64,000 nt of DNA, from positions 2,811,193-2,875,192 of the forward strand of contig BFEA01000054.1 of NCBI GenBank assembly GCA_003427395.1, read 5' to 3'. The stretch comes from Chara braunii. Its lineage: Eukaryota; Streptophyta; Charophyceae; Charales; Characeae. The translations under genes and the position numbers were made by a program. Of this stretch, positions 1-10,303 are shown piece by piece (position 1 is the first letter of the stretch; each line of letters starts with the position of its first letter). The notes under the pieces are model-generated. The model saw only the letters and a list, made by a program, of their open reading frames with translations. It was not told the origin of the DNA and ran no database searches.

Positions 1-33
1 TTTTTTTTTTTTTTTTTTTTTTTGGGGGGGGGG
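1..33. repeat. T/G homopolymer
   Basis: A run of about 23 T followed by 10 G. It may be a poly(A) tail of a minus-strand retrocopy cut by the window edge, but nothing beside it identifies an element. Confidence 0.8.
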
Positions 34-569
34 GCAACAATGCTGTCTTCATCCAAATAAATGGAACGTACAGTCATTTTCGCTGTATCTAGACTGAAAG
101 TTACCCCAAATACAACCTCAATAACCATACTTTCCATTCGGGGAAACACGATAGAACTGGAGGGCGAGGGGGGGAACACGATAGAACTGCAAGAAGAAAC
201 AGGAGGACGACAAGTAAGGTAAAAGAAAGGGAAGGAGGGAGGGGGGGAGAGAACAAAAGCCAAAGACCACGTCATAAAAGACGTAAAAGGCTAAAAAACA
301 ATAAAACCACAATTTTGTATTCGTGCTAGAATTCCCTACAAGTTACAAAACTTGACCCCTCTTCCCCCCCACCCACTCCGCAAAAAAAAAAAAAAAAAAA
401 AAAACCTGAAACTTTGTGTGAAAAAAAAGTTGAAAACTTGAAAAGACAATTATTTCTCATCTGCGCTATATATAGAACTAACAGAGAGAGTTCTGCAGCT
501 AGATTTTGCCAAACTCATCAACAGCAGGCAACCTCATTTATGGCTGCCGTAATTAACTATCATCCTCAA
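34..569. other. Non-coding stretch downstream of the methyltransferase gene
   Basis: No gene is recognised. The stretch contains a direct repeat of GAACACGATAGAACTG-like sequence (about 145-162 and 174-190) and a 20+ bp A run near 382-404. It lies 3' of the minus-strand gene ending at 570, so its transcript terminator should be here, but I cannot pick one out. Confidence 0.5.
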
Positions 570-2615
570 TCACCCTCGATTATGATCGCTGTCATTATTG
601 CTGTTCAGGTCATCGAAGCCATTATCCTCACCACTGCTCCCATCACAATGATGATGGCTGGGATGGCCATCGGCCACTCCACCTCCACTCCCAGGAGCAG
701 CGAACACCACTCTCCGCAGGACAGCAAAGTAGATGGGTCCCCAATTGTCCGCAATGTCTGGAAGGACGATCCATCCATACTTCGTCTTCTCTCCGATCGG
801 CCAGTGCTGCTTCTCTTCCACCTCCACCTTGATCTTACCTTTCCGCAAGTACTTCTCGATGACATCATCATTTTCCTTGGGGCTTATAGAGCACGTGGAG
901 TAGACCACACGACCGCCATCTTCTTTCACACTACGGACTGCCGCGCAAAGAAGCGCGTACTGCCGGACTGCGCAGTTCCGCGTCCTCTTGGGGGTCCATT
1001 GAAGAAACTCCATCTCATCTTGCAACAGATGCCTTTCTGACGAGCAAGGGGCATCCAAAAGCACCTTGTCGTACTGATCAACGTGATTCCACATCGTTCC
1101 ATCCTGGCCGGTTATCTGTATATACTGCCGGAGCTCTGGAGGAAGATAGTCGATAATCACCTGGCGCAGCCGTCGGCGTCGAGATTGGGAAATCTCGTTA
1201 GCCGTCAGATGGCCACCCGATTGGAGGGAGAGTTTCTGCAAGATGGCGACCGTCTTGCCGCCCGGTGCCGCACACAGGTCCAGCACGTGGTCGTTCGCTT
1301 CGACCGCCAGCGCCTGTGCGGCCATTACAGACGCCGCATCCAGAAGATAATACGTCGCACAGTTCCGTGAATCCTTCGATGGGTGAGGAAACCGTTCCAA
1401 TGACGAATAGCAGATCAGATCGACGAAGGAGATTCTCTCTGGAGAGGTTACCATAGCCAGATGCTCCGCCGCACCCTCTGACGTCGCGTAGCCGTTGATC
1501 AAACAGCAATGACGCTGAGGGGATTTCATGGCCGCAAGAAGAGATGGCCATCGCTCCGGCCCATACACTTCCTCATAAAAATCGTTAAAAATTTGCGCCT
1601 TCCTCTCCTTCGCCTCCATCTCCTTCTTCAGCTGCTTCTCCTTTCGCTTCGACATCCCTTTCTCTCTTCCTCCATTCCCTTTTAACTTCGTTCTTTGACC
1701 ATCCGTTCCCACCTTCCCCCCTCGCCTCCCTCTAGCCGATCTCTCCTCCTCCTCCTCCTCCTCCTCCTCCTCCTCCTCCTCCTCCTCCTTTTCCTCCTCC
1801 TCGACAGTTCTTTCACCCTGTGCAGATCGTCTGTCTACCTCTTCTTCCTCCTCCTCCTCCCTCTCCCTCTCCCCCACATGACCGTCATTTGCACCACTGG
1901 CGGAAGCGACCTCGCCGCCGTTTTTCGCCGCCATCGCCGCCCCCATCCCATCACGAGGCAAGGAGGAGGAGGAGGAGGCCGCCGCTTCTCCAGATTGCTC
2001 TTCCCGCGTTTTCCCCTTCGTCATAGTCCTTACGTTTGCCTTCCCATTGCGGCTCTCGATCTGTTCCATTTCCTTTTCCGTTGCCCTCTTTTTCTTCGTT
2101 AGTTCAATTATTACTATGTTCTCATTCGTGCTCTCTTCATCCCCATCAGCGGAGATTGAAGAGGAAGAAATGGGCGGCAAGCTGATCTCGTTATGTCCAG
2201 CAGCACCACATGCGGTCAGTGTCGTCAACCTAGAATCACCCATCGCCCTGGAGGAGGTATCAACCGCCATCGCTACGGACGACGAAGATCGACACGTGGC
2301 AGCATGACCTAATTGCGACGAAAAAAGCCCGCCAAAACTTGTCGAGGACCCGCCATGTACACACCGGCGGGAAGAACTCTCATCTCCCGCCAAATCAGAC
2401 CTGCGCGCCAAGCGATCATTCAAGCACAGCCGCGCAAATGCATCTCCAACCGCAGAGGAAGAAGAGGCGGGAAGATTTGGAGTGGAGGAGGAGGAGGAGA
2501 TCCGCCCAGATCTCTTCCTACCCATCTCTGGCCACACGTGCGCTGCGCGATGCCCCACTTGTTCGAGCCGGATGGAAAGCGATCCGCGGAGTCCGACCCC
2601 TACTTTGGAAATCAT
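570..2615 (-). CDS. NSUN-family RNA (cytosine-5)-methyltransferase, NSUN4/NSUN3-like
   Basis: Predicted SAM-dependent enzyme that methylates C5 of cytosine in RNA; NSUN4-type relatives act on mitochondrial rRNA. From the ATG at 2615 the protein is 681 residues. The catalytic domain is the C-terminal part. SAM motif I DLCAAPGGKT is at about 446-455, motif IV DAPCSSERH at about 521-529 (Cys 524), and motif VI STCSISPKENDD contains Cys 575. Having both Cys in motifs IV and VI is the NSUN catalytic signature, and the SERH context resembles the NSUN3/4 branch. The N-terminal ~330 residues are Ser/Glu-rich, with an almost pure Glu tract near 272-292 encoded by a CTC repeat, so the protein is much longer than human NSUN4. 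The frame stays open upstream to 2717 without an ATG, through a local repeat, so I start at 2615; 2525 is an alternative. The first ~28 residues are basic and low in acid, compatible with an organelle presequence (inference). No intron is apparent. Confidence 0.85.
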   Translation of the reverse strand: MISKVGVGLRGSLSIRLEQVGHRAAHVWPEMGRKRSGRISSSSSTPNLPASSSSAVGDAFARLCLNDRLARRSDLAGDESSSRRCVHGGSSTSFGGLFSSQLGHAATCRSSSSVAMAVDTSSRAMGDSRLTTLTACGAAGHNEISLPPISSSSISADGDEESTNENIVIIELTKKKRATEKEMEQIESRNGKANVRTMTKGKTREEQSGEAAASSSSSLPRDGMGAAMAAKNGGEVASASGANDGHVGEREREEEEEEEVDRRSAQGERTVEEEEKEEEEEEEEEEEEEEERSARGRRGGKVGTDGQRTKLKGNGGREKGMSKRKEKQLKKEMEAKERKAQIFNDFYEEVYGPERWPSLLAAMKSPQRHCCLINGYATSEGAAEHLAMVTSPERISFVDLICYSSLERFPHPSKDSRNCATYYLLDAASVMAAQALAVEANDHVLDLCAAPGGKTVAILQKLSLQSGGHLTANEISQSRRRRLRQVIIDYLPPELRQYIQITGQDGTMWNHVDQYDKVLLDAPCSSERHLLQDEMEFLQWTPKRTRNCAVRQYALLCAAVRSVKEDGGRVVYSTCSISPKENDDVIEKYLRKGKIKVEVEEKQHWPIGEKTKYGWIVLPDIADNWGPIYFAVLRRVVFAAPGSGGGVADGHPSHHHCDGSSGEDNGFDDLNSNNDSDHNRG
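1742..1801. repeat. CTC/GAG triplet repeat inside the methyltransferase gene
   Basis: About 18 near-perfect CTC triplets on the plus strand, read as GAG (Glu) in the minus-strand gene. The repeat is in frame, so length changes by whole triplets would only alter the poly-Glu tract. Confidence 0.9.
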
Positions 2616-2650
2616 AGATTTATGGATTGGATTGGATTTGTCTCTGTCAG

Positions 2651-3275
2651 TCGTCAGAATTTGACTGGGTAGGGCTGGGTTGATGAGTAACCGGAATGGA
2701 TCCCTTCTAGAATACAAAAAGGGGGCTCTATCTTATCAGAAAAAAATCAATTAAAAAAATCAACAGGAGCGTTGTCACACAAGGTGGACATAGAGTAGGT
2801 AGTGGAAAAGACGTCAGAATTTGACTGGGTAGGGCTGGGTACTTTAATTACTCTACCGTCAGAATTGAGTGGGTAGGGATGGGTGCTTTAATTACAGTCT
2901 ACCGCTGCCCATACCAGCAATTCTGATTCCTTTTGGTCACATGTCCTTCTTTCATGCTGTTTCTGTTATGCTTTGCCGTTGATACAGTAAGTAACCAGAC
3001 TGGATCCCTCCTAGAATAAAAAAGGGGGCTCTATCTTGTCAGAAAAAAATCAATTAAAAAAAAAAAAACAATTGGAGCGTTGTAACCAGACAGCACGTCA
3101 GAATTTCAAAAAAAAGAACAATTGGATGGTAGGGCTGGGTTGATGAGTAACCAGACTGGATCCCTCCTAGAACAAAAAAGGGGCTCTATCTTGTCAGAGA
3201 AAAAACAATTAAAAAAATCAACAGGAGCGTTGTCACACAAGGTGGACATAGAGTAGGAGTAGATAGTGGAAAGGA
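2651..3275. repeat. Local repeat cluster upstream of the methyltransferase start
   Basis: A module with GAGTAACCAGACTGGATCCC, a GGGGCTCTATCTTGTCAGA stretch, an A-rich tract and GGAGCGTTGTCACACAAGG occurs about three times (2667-2800, 2990-3080, 3127-3275). A shorter CGTCAGAATTTGACTGGGTA word recurs at 2651, 2811, 2860 (variant) and 3095 (variant). The first module directly abuts and overlaps the open frame upstream of the likely start codon, so any promoter of the gene must lie in or beyond it. Confidence 0.8.
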
Positions 3276-4471
3276 CGTGCTGTCTATACCAATGAAGGAT
3301 GATTCGAGAAGGTTTGCGGCATCCGAAAGCGAAAAGGGGTGGACGAGCCACAGTGAGATCAACTGGTATGCCCCCCCCCCATGGAAGAATGCCCCCCCCA
3401 TGGAATAATGTTCATTCCCCCATCTTTGGCTCGAAAGGACATGAGTTTAAGACCTGCTGCTGCGGCCACGCAGTCGTCCACAAGTGCTGAGGAGGATGCC
3501 GTTCAGGTAATTACAGCCTCCTCATCTGAGCAACCTGAGCAGAAGCTTGAGGGGAGTCTGGGGGCCAAGGGATCGTTGAGGGGGGGAGGGAGATGGCGAA
3601 GCAAATGCAACGGAGGACGTGAAAGGAAGAGGAAGAGGAAGAGGAATGGGAGTGCTTGACAGGCAGTCCAGTGAGTGATGGGAAAGGAGGAGGAGGTGGA
3701 GGAGTGTGTGGCAATAGCTGTGTGAGAGAGACTGGAGAGGAGTCTCGGATCAAGTGTGGGTGGGGAGATTCAGCTGGCCAGAAGTCTGGCAGGAAGCTGC
3801 TCTAGCCGCATTAAAATGACAGGAAGAGATGGCAGAACAGAAGGAAATGGAGGCAAGAAGGCTGGAAGAGAGGAGGCAAGGAGGCAAGGAGGCAAGAAGA
3901 AGAAGAGATGGCAGAACAGGAGGCAAGGAGGCAAGAAGGCTAGAAGACTTCAGGAAGAGGAAGGGTAAGAGGAGATCAGGAAAAAACAAGAGGAAGAAGA
4001 GGAGGAGGCTCACTGTGCACGTGAGAGAGCAGAGATGGAAGAAAGGGCGGCTAATGCTCACGAAAATCCAACAAATGGGCGTTTGGTGTATTATGGGATA
4101 TCATACCTACTATACCGATGAGCAGGAGGCTCGCATTATATGAGCGAAGCTCACTGACAGGCAGGGTTGTAATCGTTTTTCCTTTAAATTTTTAAATTTC
4201 CGGTTTTGTGCGGTTTTGTGTAAGTCTAGTGCTGTTCGATTGCTTTTATGACCGTCTGCTGTCATGATCATGGAGTGACCTTATGGAACTTACAGTATTA
4301 TGACGTGACTTGCAGCAGCTGATCTAGAGATTGACAGACATTATGGAGACTTAAAATTCCTAGGGGAGTCATCGGGACTGTGTTGTCCGACTACCGGTAG
4401 AGTCGTACTCGCGGTGTAGTGCATGCTTCCTCCTTCTTTGCCATCATGCTCTTCGGTACTTCGATTGTTTG

Positions 4472-4472
<1 letters not shown>
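3276..4472. other. Purine-rich low-complexity DNA, no gene recognised
   Basis: Holds C-runs with ATGCCCCCCC at 3369-3410 and a GAGGCAAG-rich degenerate repeat at about 3835-3960. Open frames here encode only Lys/Arg/Glu-rich low-complexity peptides without a known domain. A decayed coding region cannot be excluded. Confidence 0.5.

Positions 4473-4524
<52 letters not shown>
4473..4524. repeat. (CT)26 microsatellite
   Basis: Uninterrupted CT dinucleotides. Confidence 0.97.
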
Positions 4525-4529
<5 letters not shown>

Positions 4530-4599
4530 AAGAAGAAGGAGAATAAGAAGACGGAGGACCAGAAGAGGAACAGTGGCTATGGAGGACTGGAGAAGATGA

Positions 4600-4637
4600 G
4601 GAGACGAAGAAGGAGACGAAGAAGGAGACGAAGAAGG
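4600..4637. repeat. 12-bp minisatellite GGAGACGAAGAA, about 3 units
   Basis: Perfect tandem copies of GGAGACGAAGAA. Confidence 0.9.
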
Positions 4638-5307
4638 ATTCTCCTCTCTCACATTCTCCTGATGATGATGCCATGAATTCTGACCAGCGAAGGTGAAGGA
4701 CTCCTGATGCAGGTTACTTGCAGGCTGCTGGAGGCAGGTCCCATGACCGGTATGAAGTCCCAGGTATGGCGCCAAGGTGAATCTACCTCCCCCCCGCCAA
4801 CCTCTCCACTTCAGCCTACTCCCCTACTCCTCTAGTGCTGCTACTCTATCGCAGTTCTCCCCAAACTGGCATAATTGCTCCAGCAGTGTGACGCACAAGT
4901 GAGGCTCCAGCCACAATGTCCCCCAAATGGACTGGCCCAGATACATACTGCTGGGCCTGGCTGAGCAGCCCTCGGTCTGCCATCAGGAACGTCGGATCTG
5001 ATGTCCCATTCGATGGTCCTGATCGTAGGCCCAAGTTCTGGTCCTACTATCCTGGCCAAAACGGCCTGCCTGGGTCCCTACTGGACGTCCAGGCAACCCT
5101 GCTGATGCAGCAGGGTCCTGAGGACTTGGCCAGGCGCAAACCCTGGTCCAGTACCAGATATGGACAAATCTGAACCTGGCCTACGATGGCCGAAACTGAA
5201 ATCCACTGGTCCAAACAGGCATCCGCCTGTTCAGACAAAAAGAAAAGTCCAAAACGACAAATCTGACTGGAGTCTTAGGGTCGAACTACGAAGAGAGGAC
5301 ATAGCAG
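4638..5307. other. Unassigned spacer
   Basis: GC-richer DNA with many CCTGG/CCAGG words. No coding similarity or structural RNA is recognised. Confidence 0.4.
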
Positions 5308-5310
5308 TAA

Positions 5311-6043
5311 GGGCCTCACCACAGTCGAAAGGCCAAAAAAATTGACGGCTGTCAGAACAAATTTGACAGCCTCCAATAGACAGTTTGCCCCCCTTTCGCC
5401 ACACAGCACTGTAGAGTGCACGCACTTTTGAAAGCAAGATGGAAAAAGACGAACGCTCCTGAGGGTACGACAAGCATCAGTCCATCCCGACCTTACCCCC
5501 ACTCACCAAATTTCGAAGCGAAGTCGACGGCGCAGCCGAGGAGTGTCGAAAGCATCCGAGTAGCAGGCTGGGGATTCAACAACTTTCGACAGGAGGCGTC
5601 GAGAAGCATTCTCTGACAACTTGCAAATTTTATTCCCGTCTCCGGCCGACTTCGACAGCCTGTGTGGCGAAAAAGGAACTGTCCAAAATCGCATTTTCGA
5701 CAGTGGTGCGGCGAGGCCCTATAAAATTTGCAAGTCAGAGAATGCTTCTCGACACCTCCTGTCGAAAGTTGTTGAATCCCCAGCCTGCCACTCCGATGCT
5801 TTCGACACTCCTCGGTTGCGCCGTCGACTTCGCTTTGAAATTTGGTGAGTAGGGGTAAGGTCGCGATGGACTGATGCTTGTCGTACCCTCAGGCGCGTTC
5901 GTCTTTTTCCATCTTGCTTTCACAAGTGTGTGCACTCTTCAGTGCTGTGTGGCGAAGGGGGGGCAGACTGTCGAATGGAGGCTGTCGAATTTGTTCTGAC
6001 AGCCGTCGAATTTTTTGGTCTTTCGACTGGTGTGGTGAGGCCC
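5311..6043. mobile_element. Foldback element M1 (PIF/Harbinger Tourist-like MITE)
   Basis: Two arms, about 5309-5633 and 5721-6046, are inverted copies of each other along roughly 325 bp, separated by an 87-bp centre. The ends read GGGCCTCACCACA and TGTGGTGAGGCCC and are flanked on both sides by TAA (5308-5310, 6044-6046). A G/C-rich GGGCC terminus plus a 3-bp TAA/TTA target duplication is the hallmark of PIF/Harbinger elements. It has no transposase, so it would be non-autonomous. Confidence 0.75.
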
Positions 6044-6046
6044 TAA

Positions 6047-6170
6047 GGGCCTCGCAACACAGACTGTCGAAATGTGCAAAACGAGAATGAACTTGCCGCT
6101 AGAACATGGCCAGATGCGCCTGGCACATTTTTGTCGTTTTCACGTTTCGAAAGCCTGTGTGGCGAGGCCC
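6047..6170. mobile_element. Foldback element M2, same family
   Basis: Starts GGGCCTCGCAACACAG next to the TAA that ends M1 and finishes TGTGTGGCGAGGCCC. Internal TGTCGAAA/TTTCGA words match the subterminal part of M1. About 124 bp long. Confidence 0.65.
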
Positions 6171-6173
6171 TGT

Positions 6174-6571
6174 GGGCCTCGCCACACCAATGTCGAAAAC
6201 GACATTTTCGACATTTTCTCCTCGCCACACAACATGTCGAAATATGAGACGAGCAACAAAATCAAGAGTTGTCAGGGAAAGGGTTTCGACACCTCCTGTT
6301 GAGAAGGGCTCGTTTCCCAGCCTGCAACTTGCACATTTTCAACAGTCCTCGGATGGGATGTCGAATTCTTGCCCGAGTGTCGAAAAAGATAACGCACCAA
6401 CCCTTGTCCTATCTTCACCCCAGTTTGTCTTTTTTGTGCACAGGACTTGTAAGTTCTTCACTACGACATGCTGTGTGGCGAAGAGGGGTTTTCTGTCGAA
6501 AGAGGGAATGTCGAGAATTTCCTGACATATGTCGAATCTCCTGATGTTTCGACATTGGTGTGGCAAGGCCC
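6174..6571. mobile_element. Foldback element M3, same family
   Basis: Starts GGGCCTCGCCACACCAATG at 6174 and ends TTGGTGTGGCAAGGCCC at 6571, followed by TAA. Internal TGTCGAAA words repeat. The junction with M2 reads TGT rather than TAA, so the M2/M3 boundary duplication has decayed or differs. Confidence 0.65.
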
Positions 6572-6781
6572 TAAGAATATGGTGGATGGTGGATGGTGGC
6601 GAAAGGTGGACATGGAACAACTATCTTTGGGCCAGGGGGCCGGGCAAGAAGGAAGTTCTGACTACCGGGAGAGGACAAATAGCCTACAGAAGTGACAGGG
6701 CACAACGGAGAGAAGCTCCACTTCATGTTCACCAGGAGGTATAAAATTTATGCGCGTTAGCGGTACAATCGCCTTATTTAT
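6572..6781. other. Short spacer before the first LINE
   Basis: A GGTGGATGGTGG repeat at about 6580-6600. No gene seen. It may include the 5' untranslated part of the following LINE. Confidence 0.3.
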
Positions 6782-9488
6782 GTGATGCCTCTGACAACTT
6801 TCGTTAGATTAGCCTTAGTAGTTTATTTCGTAATTTTGATTGTGTTGAGGTCGTCGTCCTTGTCAGCCAAAATGGTTCTACCCAATAACCCCTTTGTGAG
6901 TAGGATGGATCACATCAACCCGCTCACGGACGAAGGGAAACGTCGTATTAGAGATTTGCTTTCCAAATATTTCCAAGAAGGGACGCTTCCTAGTAGGATT
7001 GCACCGGGAGTGGTTGAATCTGGCAAGAACTTCGTTCGAGTGACAGTTGATGAGAAGATTTACAGCATCCAAACTTAGCCGACCACGCAGTCTCAAAATT
7101 TTCAATGATGAAGCCTCCAACCTTTCGGTGGAGGTAAAAAACAGAACAGTCAGGATGTATGAGAACACTTGGACAGCAGTTGGAGCTCCGGATGCCTTTC
7201 CGATCAGGGAAACCTTCTGCAACGAAGGGCGCAATCTAGCCACCTACGTGGCTTCTGCTAAGTAGATAACTGATTGGATGCTAAGAAAAGGGGGGGGGTG
7301 AGGTAGAACTGGATGGTCAAACATATGTGTTGACCTTCAAACCATGATGAACATCCATCAACTTCAAGAATGGAAGGATGCTATACGACAAAAATATTTT
7401 TGGATCCATTGTATGGAGGTTCCAGTTGCTATACTGGGCCTCCTAAAAGGAGTGGTGGAAGACGTTTTTGGTCCAGTAATATAGGACTACCCAGCGTACA
7501 AAAAACCTCTCGAACCAGACCCATGCAACGTTCGTTTTGACCTAACCCCGGCCGCTAAGTTGAAATATAAGAAATACCTGGAAATTGATCTAAAAGGTTT
7601 GGGGCTGTTAAAATTGAGGTTATCTGCGCTGAAACTTCGTGGTGTCAGGTCTGTCGACGTCATTTCCACAAGGAAACTGACGACGACTTCCCGACAAAAA
7701 TGAAAGGTAAACCAAGAGCTAAGAGGATGAGTAAGGATGAAAACAAAAAGGGTGGAGGGGAAGGCGACGAAAAGGGGAAGGGTGGAAAGGAGAGAAAGGA
7801 AGGGAGGTGGAACAAAGGGGATTGAGAAGGAGGAGGCAAGAAATGGGTGAAAGTCACTCACAAGGGAAAAAAGGGATCTGAAGGTGGGAGGGCAGATGTC
7901 CCTAAGGAGAAAGGGAAGAAGGGAGAGCCCCGATCAGGAAAACCGACTTCCTTCAAAGGCGGTCACAAGTGTCAAAGGAAAGGAAAAAAGAGCGAACGGG
8001 GAAGAAAAGCATGGAGAAGAGGAGCGGAGGGAGAAGGGAGAAGGGAGAAGGGAAGAAAAGTAAGGAGGAAGAGGAGAAGACAAGGTTAGAGGAGAGGAGG
8101 AAACTTAAGAGGAAAACAAGAAAGCCGAAGAGAAAGATGAAAGTGAAAGAAAGAAGGAGAATGAAACCAAGCTGAATGATGTAGTGATGAACGATGGTCC
8201 CTCTCAGGGTGATGCCGTGGGGAAGAAACTGGGGATGAAAGTCGGAGATACGGGGGATTCTGGGAAGCAGGAAAAGCCCCCGTGGTAAAGGGGGATAAGC
8301 CGGGTAAGAAGAAGGAGGAGGCTGCTCCTCCTTTCAAATTCCCGAGTATAACGGCATCTGTTCCTTTTGTGTTTCACGGCCCGAGTCCAAATGGGAAAGA
8401 TAAGAAGGATAAGGGAAAGGATAAGGCGGGGTCGAGCAAGCAGGATGATGTCGATACTAGCAGACTCCCGGATCTCCTAACCTTGTACTGAAGGAACCAA
8501 CCCCTGACAAAGTTGACCCCTCTGATAGCGATTCCCCTCTGGAAAAGGGGAACAACTCTGACGGGGAAGCGGATTGGGGGGGGTGGGGGCCTATCAGAGG
8601 AGGACTTGGATTTTGCCATCCTCGGATTATTCCAGGAGGGGACGATAAATTTCAATCCATAAAAGATGACGGGGGGCCCATGGAAGAAAGCGCGTACGAA
8701 CAGTAGCAATGCGGTGCCCACCTTGGAGGAAAAGGACAATGGTGATTTCGGTGCAATTCACCCGGCGGACCAGCCTTTGATGAAAAAAACGGTCATTGTC
8801 GGGGCGAGCAGCACACAAATCGCTCTTACTGGCAAAACCAATGGTGACCTTAGAGAGAGAAAACAAGCAGTCAAGGCAAGTATTGGAATATTTGATTCCC
8901 CTGATATGCTCAGACTCGAGTCAGGGACTAATGTTATTCACACATAGATCCGAGGACGTCCACCTGAGCCTGCCTATGATGGCAGCGCCAGGTACCCCCT
9001 CAGAGGACAGTGCAGTGGAAATGACAAACAAGCAAGTACTTAACGAGACAGGCTCATGTGTGATTACACCTATCCCCAAAAGGGGTAGGTATGTTGTCAC
9101 ACTGCCTGGCAACAAGAAAGTTTTATTACATATTGTCTTTATGGGCATCGCATTGGTCACACCGAAATTTGAATCATGGGGACTGAAGAACAGATACTGG
9201 TATCCGTTCCAGGACCTCATAGTCCCTAATTTAGAGGAACTGGCTAACATCAGCCTACTGCCAGAACTATCGGCCACGGTCATTTATGATTGGCTGATTA
9301 AAATAGATGTTATTTCAACAGTGTCCGGGAAGAAATTTTGTTCGCTTATTAATACAATGGGGTATCCGACCACCATTTGTAAGTTGCACATTGACGCTGA
9401 GGACAGTAATAACACCCCAGAAGCAATGGAAGACAACCGCGTCCAACGATTAAGCGGCACAAACCATAATAATGGTCCTGCCCAATAG
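6782..9488 (+). pseudogene. Putative LINE ORF1 region, broken
   Basis: Several open pieces in different frames read in order. The first (about 6782-7265) contains NPLTDEGKRRIRDLL-type helical sequence. The middle (about 7690-8300) is extremely Lys/Glu-rich. The last (8796-9488) ends 14 bases after the endonuclease ORF starts at 9472. A basic gag-like nucleic-acid-binding ORF1 in front of endonuclease-RT is the expected LINE layout, but I recognise no RRM or zinc knuckle, so the ORF1 assignment rests on position and composition. Confidence 0.4.
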
Positions 9489-10288
9489 AACCTGGATTGC
9501 TAGTTGGAATGTTAAAGGGCTTGGTGATATGAACAACCGCTACAAGAGACAACGACTACTCACCTGGATACACAATGAGTCCGTACAGATCATATGTCTA
9601 CAAGAGACGAAGCTGTACTTTAGCAAAATACAAGGTACAGTCGACTGGTGGAGGGACCCTCAATTCAGGGCCCCAGCAGATGGACCGAAGGGGGGTACGA
9701 CTATCCTCCTGCATCGAGACTTAGACTGTCAAATCATTGATTCCTATATCGACCCAGGAGGGAGATTTCTACGGGTAAAACTGGTCATCGACGAAGAAGA
9801 CTGGGCCATAATGTCGGTATACGCTCCCACATAGTATATTGATCGCACAAAATTATTTTCCACTCTTCCAACATTTATTACTGACACAGAGAATCTTGTT
9901 ATTTTCGGGGACTGTAACACAATCTTAAATCCGGGGGCTAGACTCTTCGGTGCGCTCCACACTCAGATTAGATTCTTCATTGCTTTTGGCTTTTATGGAT
10001 TCTCAGAGTTTAGTTGACACATTTCGATCCTTTAACCCTGAAGATCATGGGTACACTTGGCATGGACCTAAGTCGTCCCCCCAGGCCCCGACGATCCCGC
10101 GGAGAAGATTGGATTTGATAATGGCAAGAGGCACTCTCTGGGACAGATGTTGCTCTTCAGAACTCAGAGTGTATGACCTCTCAGACCACTACCCGATTTT
10201 CATAGATGTGGTATCTAGGGACTTTGTGTCAAAAGAAAGGTCCCCTTTCATATTGAATACTAACAATTTGAAGGATAAGGGGCCGTAA
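9472..10288 (+). pseudogene. LINE APE-type endonuclease domain, broken
   Basis: N-terminal domain of ORF2, which nicks the target site. Visible motifs in order: ASWNVKGLGD, CLQETK, a GGTTILLHRDL strand, IMSVYAPT, VIFGDCNT (the usual GDFN with Phe to Cys), RRRLDLIMA and LSDHYPIF. It is interrupted by a TAG at 9832-9834, a frame change near 9940 and a TAA at 10286-10288, so it cannot be translated as one protein. Confidence 0.85.
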
Positions 10289-10303
10289 TGGGTCGCCACT
10301 CAA

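Noticed and set aside
414-1040. Plus-strand open frame opposite the methyltransferase
   Set aside because: Antisense shadow of a recognised coding sequence; no domain.
3756-4143. Lys/Arg/Glu-rich open frames
   Set aside because: Low-complexity purine-rich repeats; no domain, alternative frames equally open.
4655-4680. CTGATGATGATG as a second hammerhead core
   Set aside because: No GAAA with a stem II follows.
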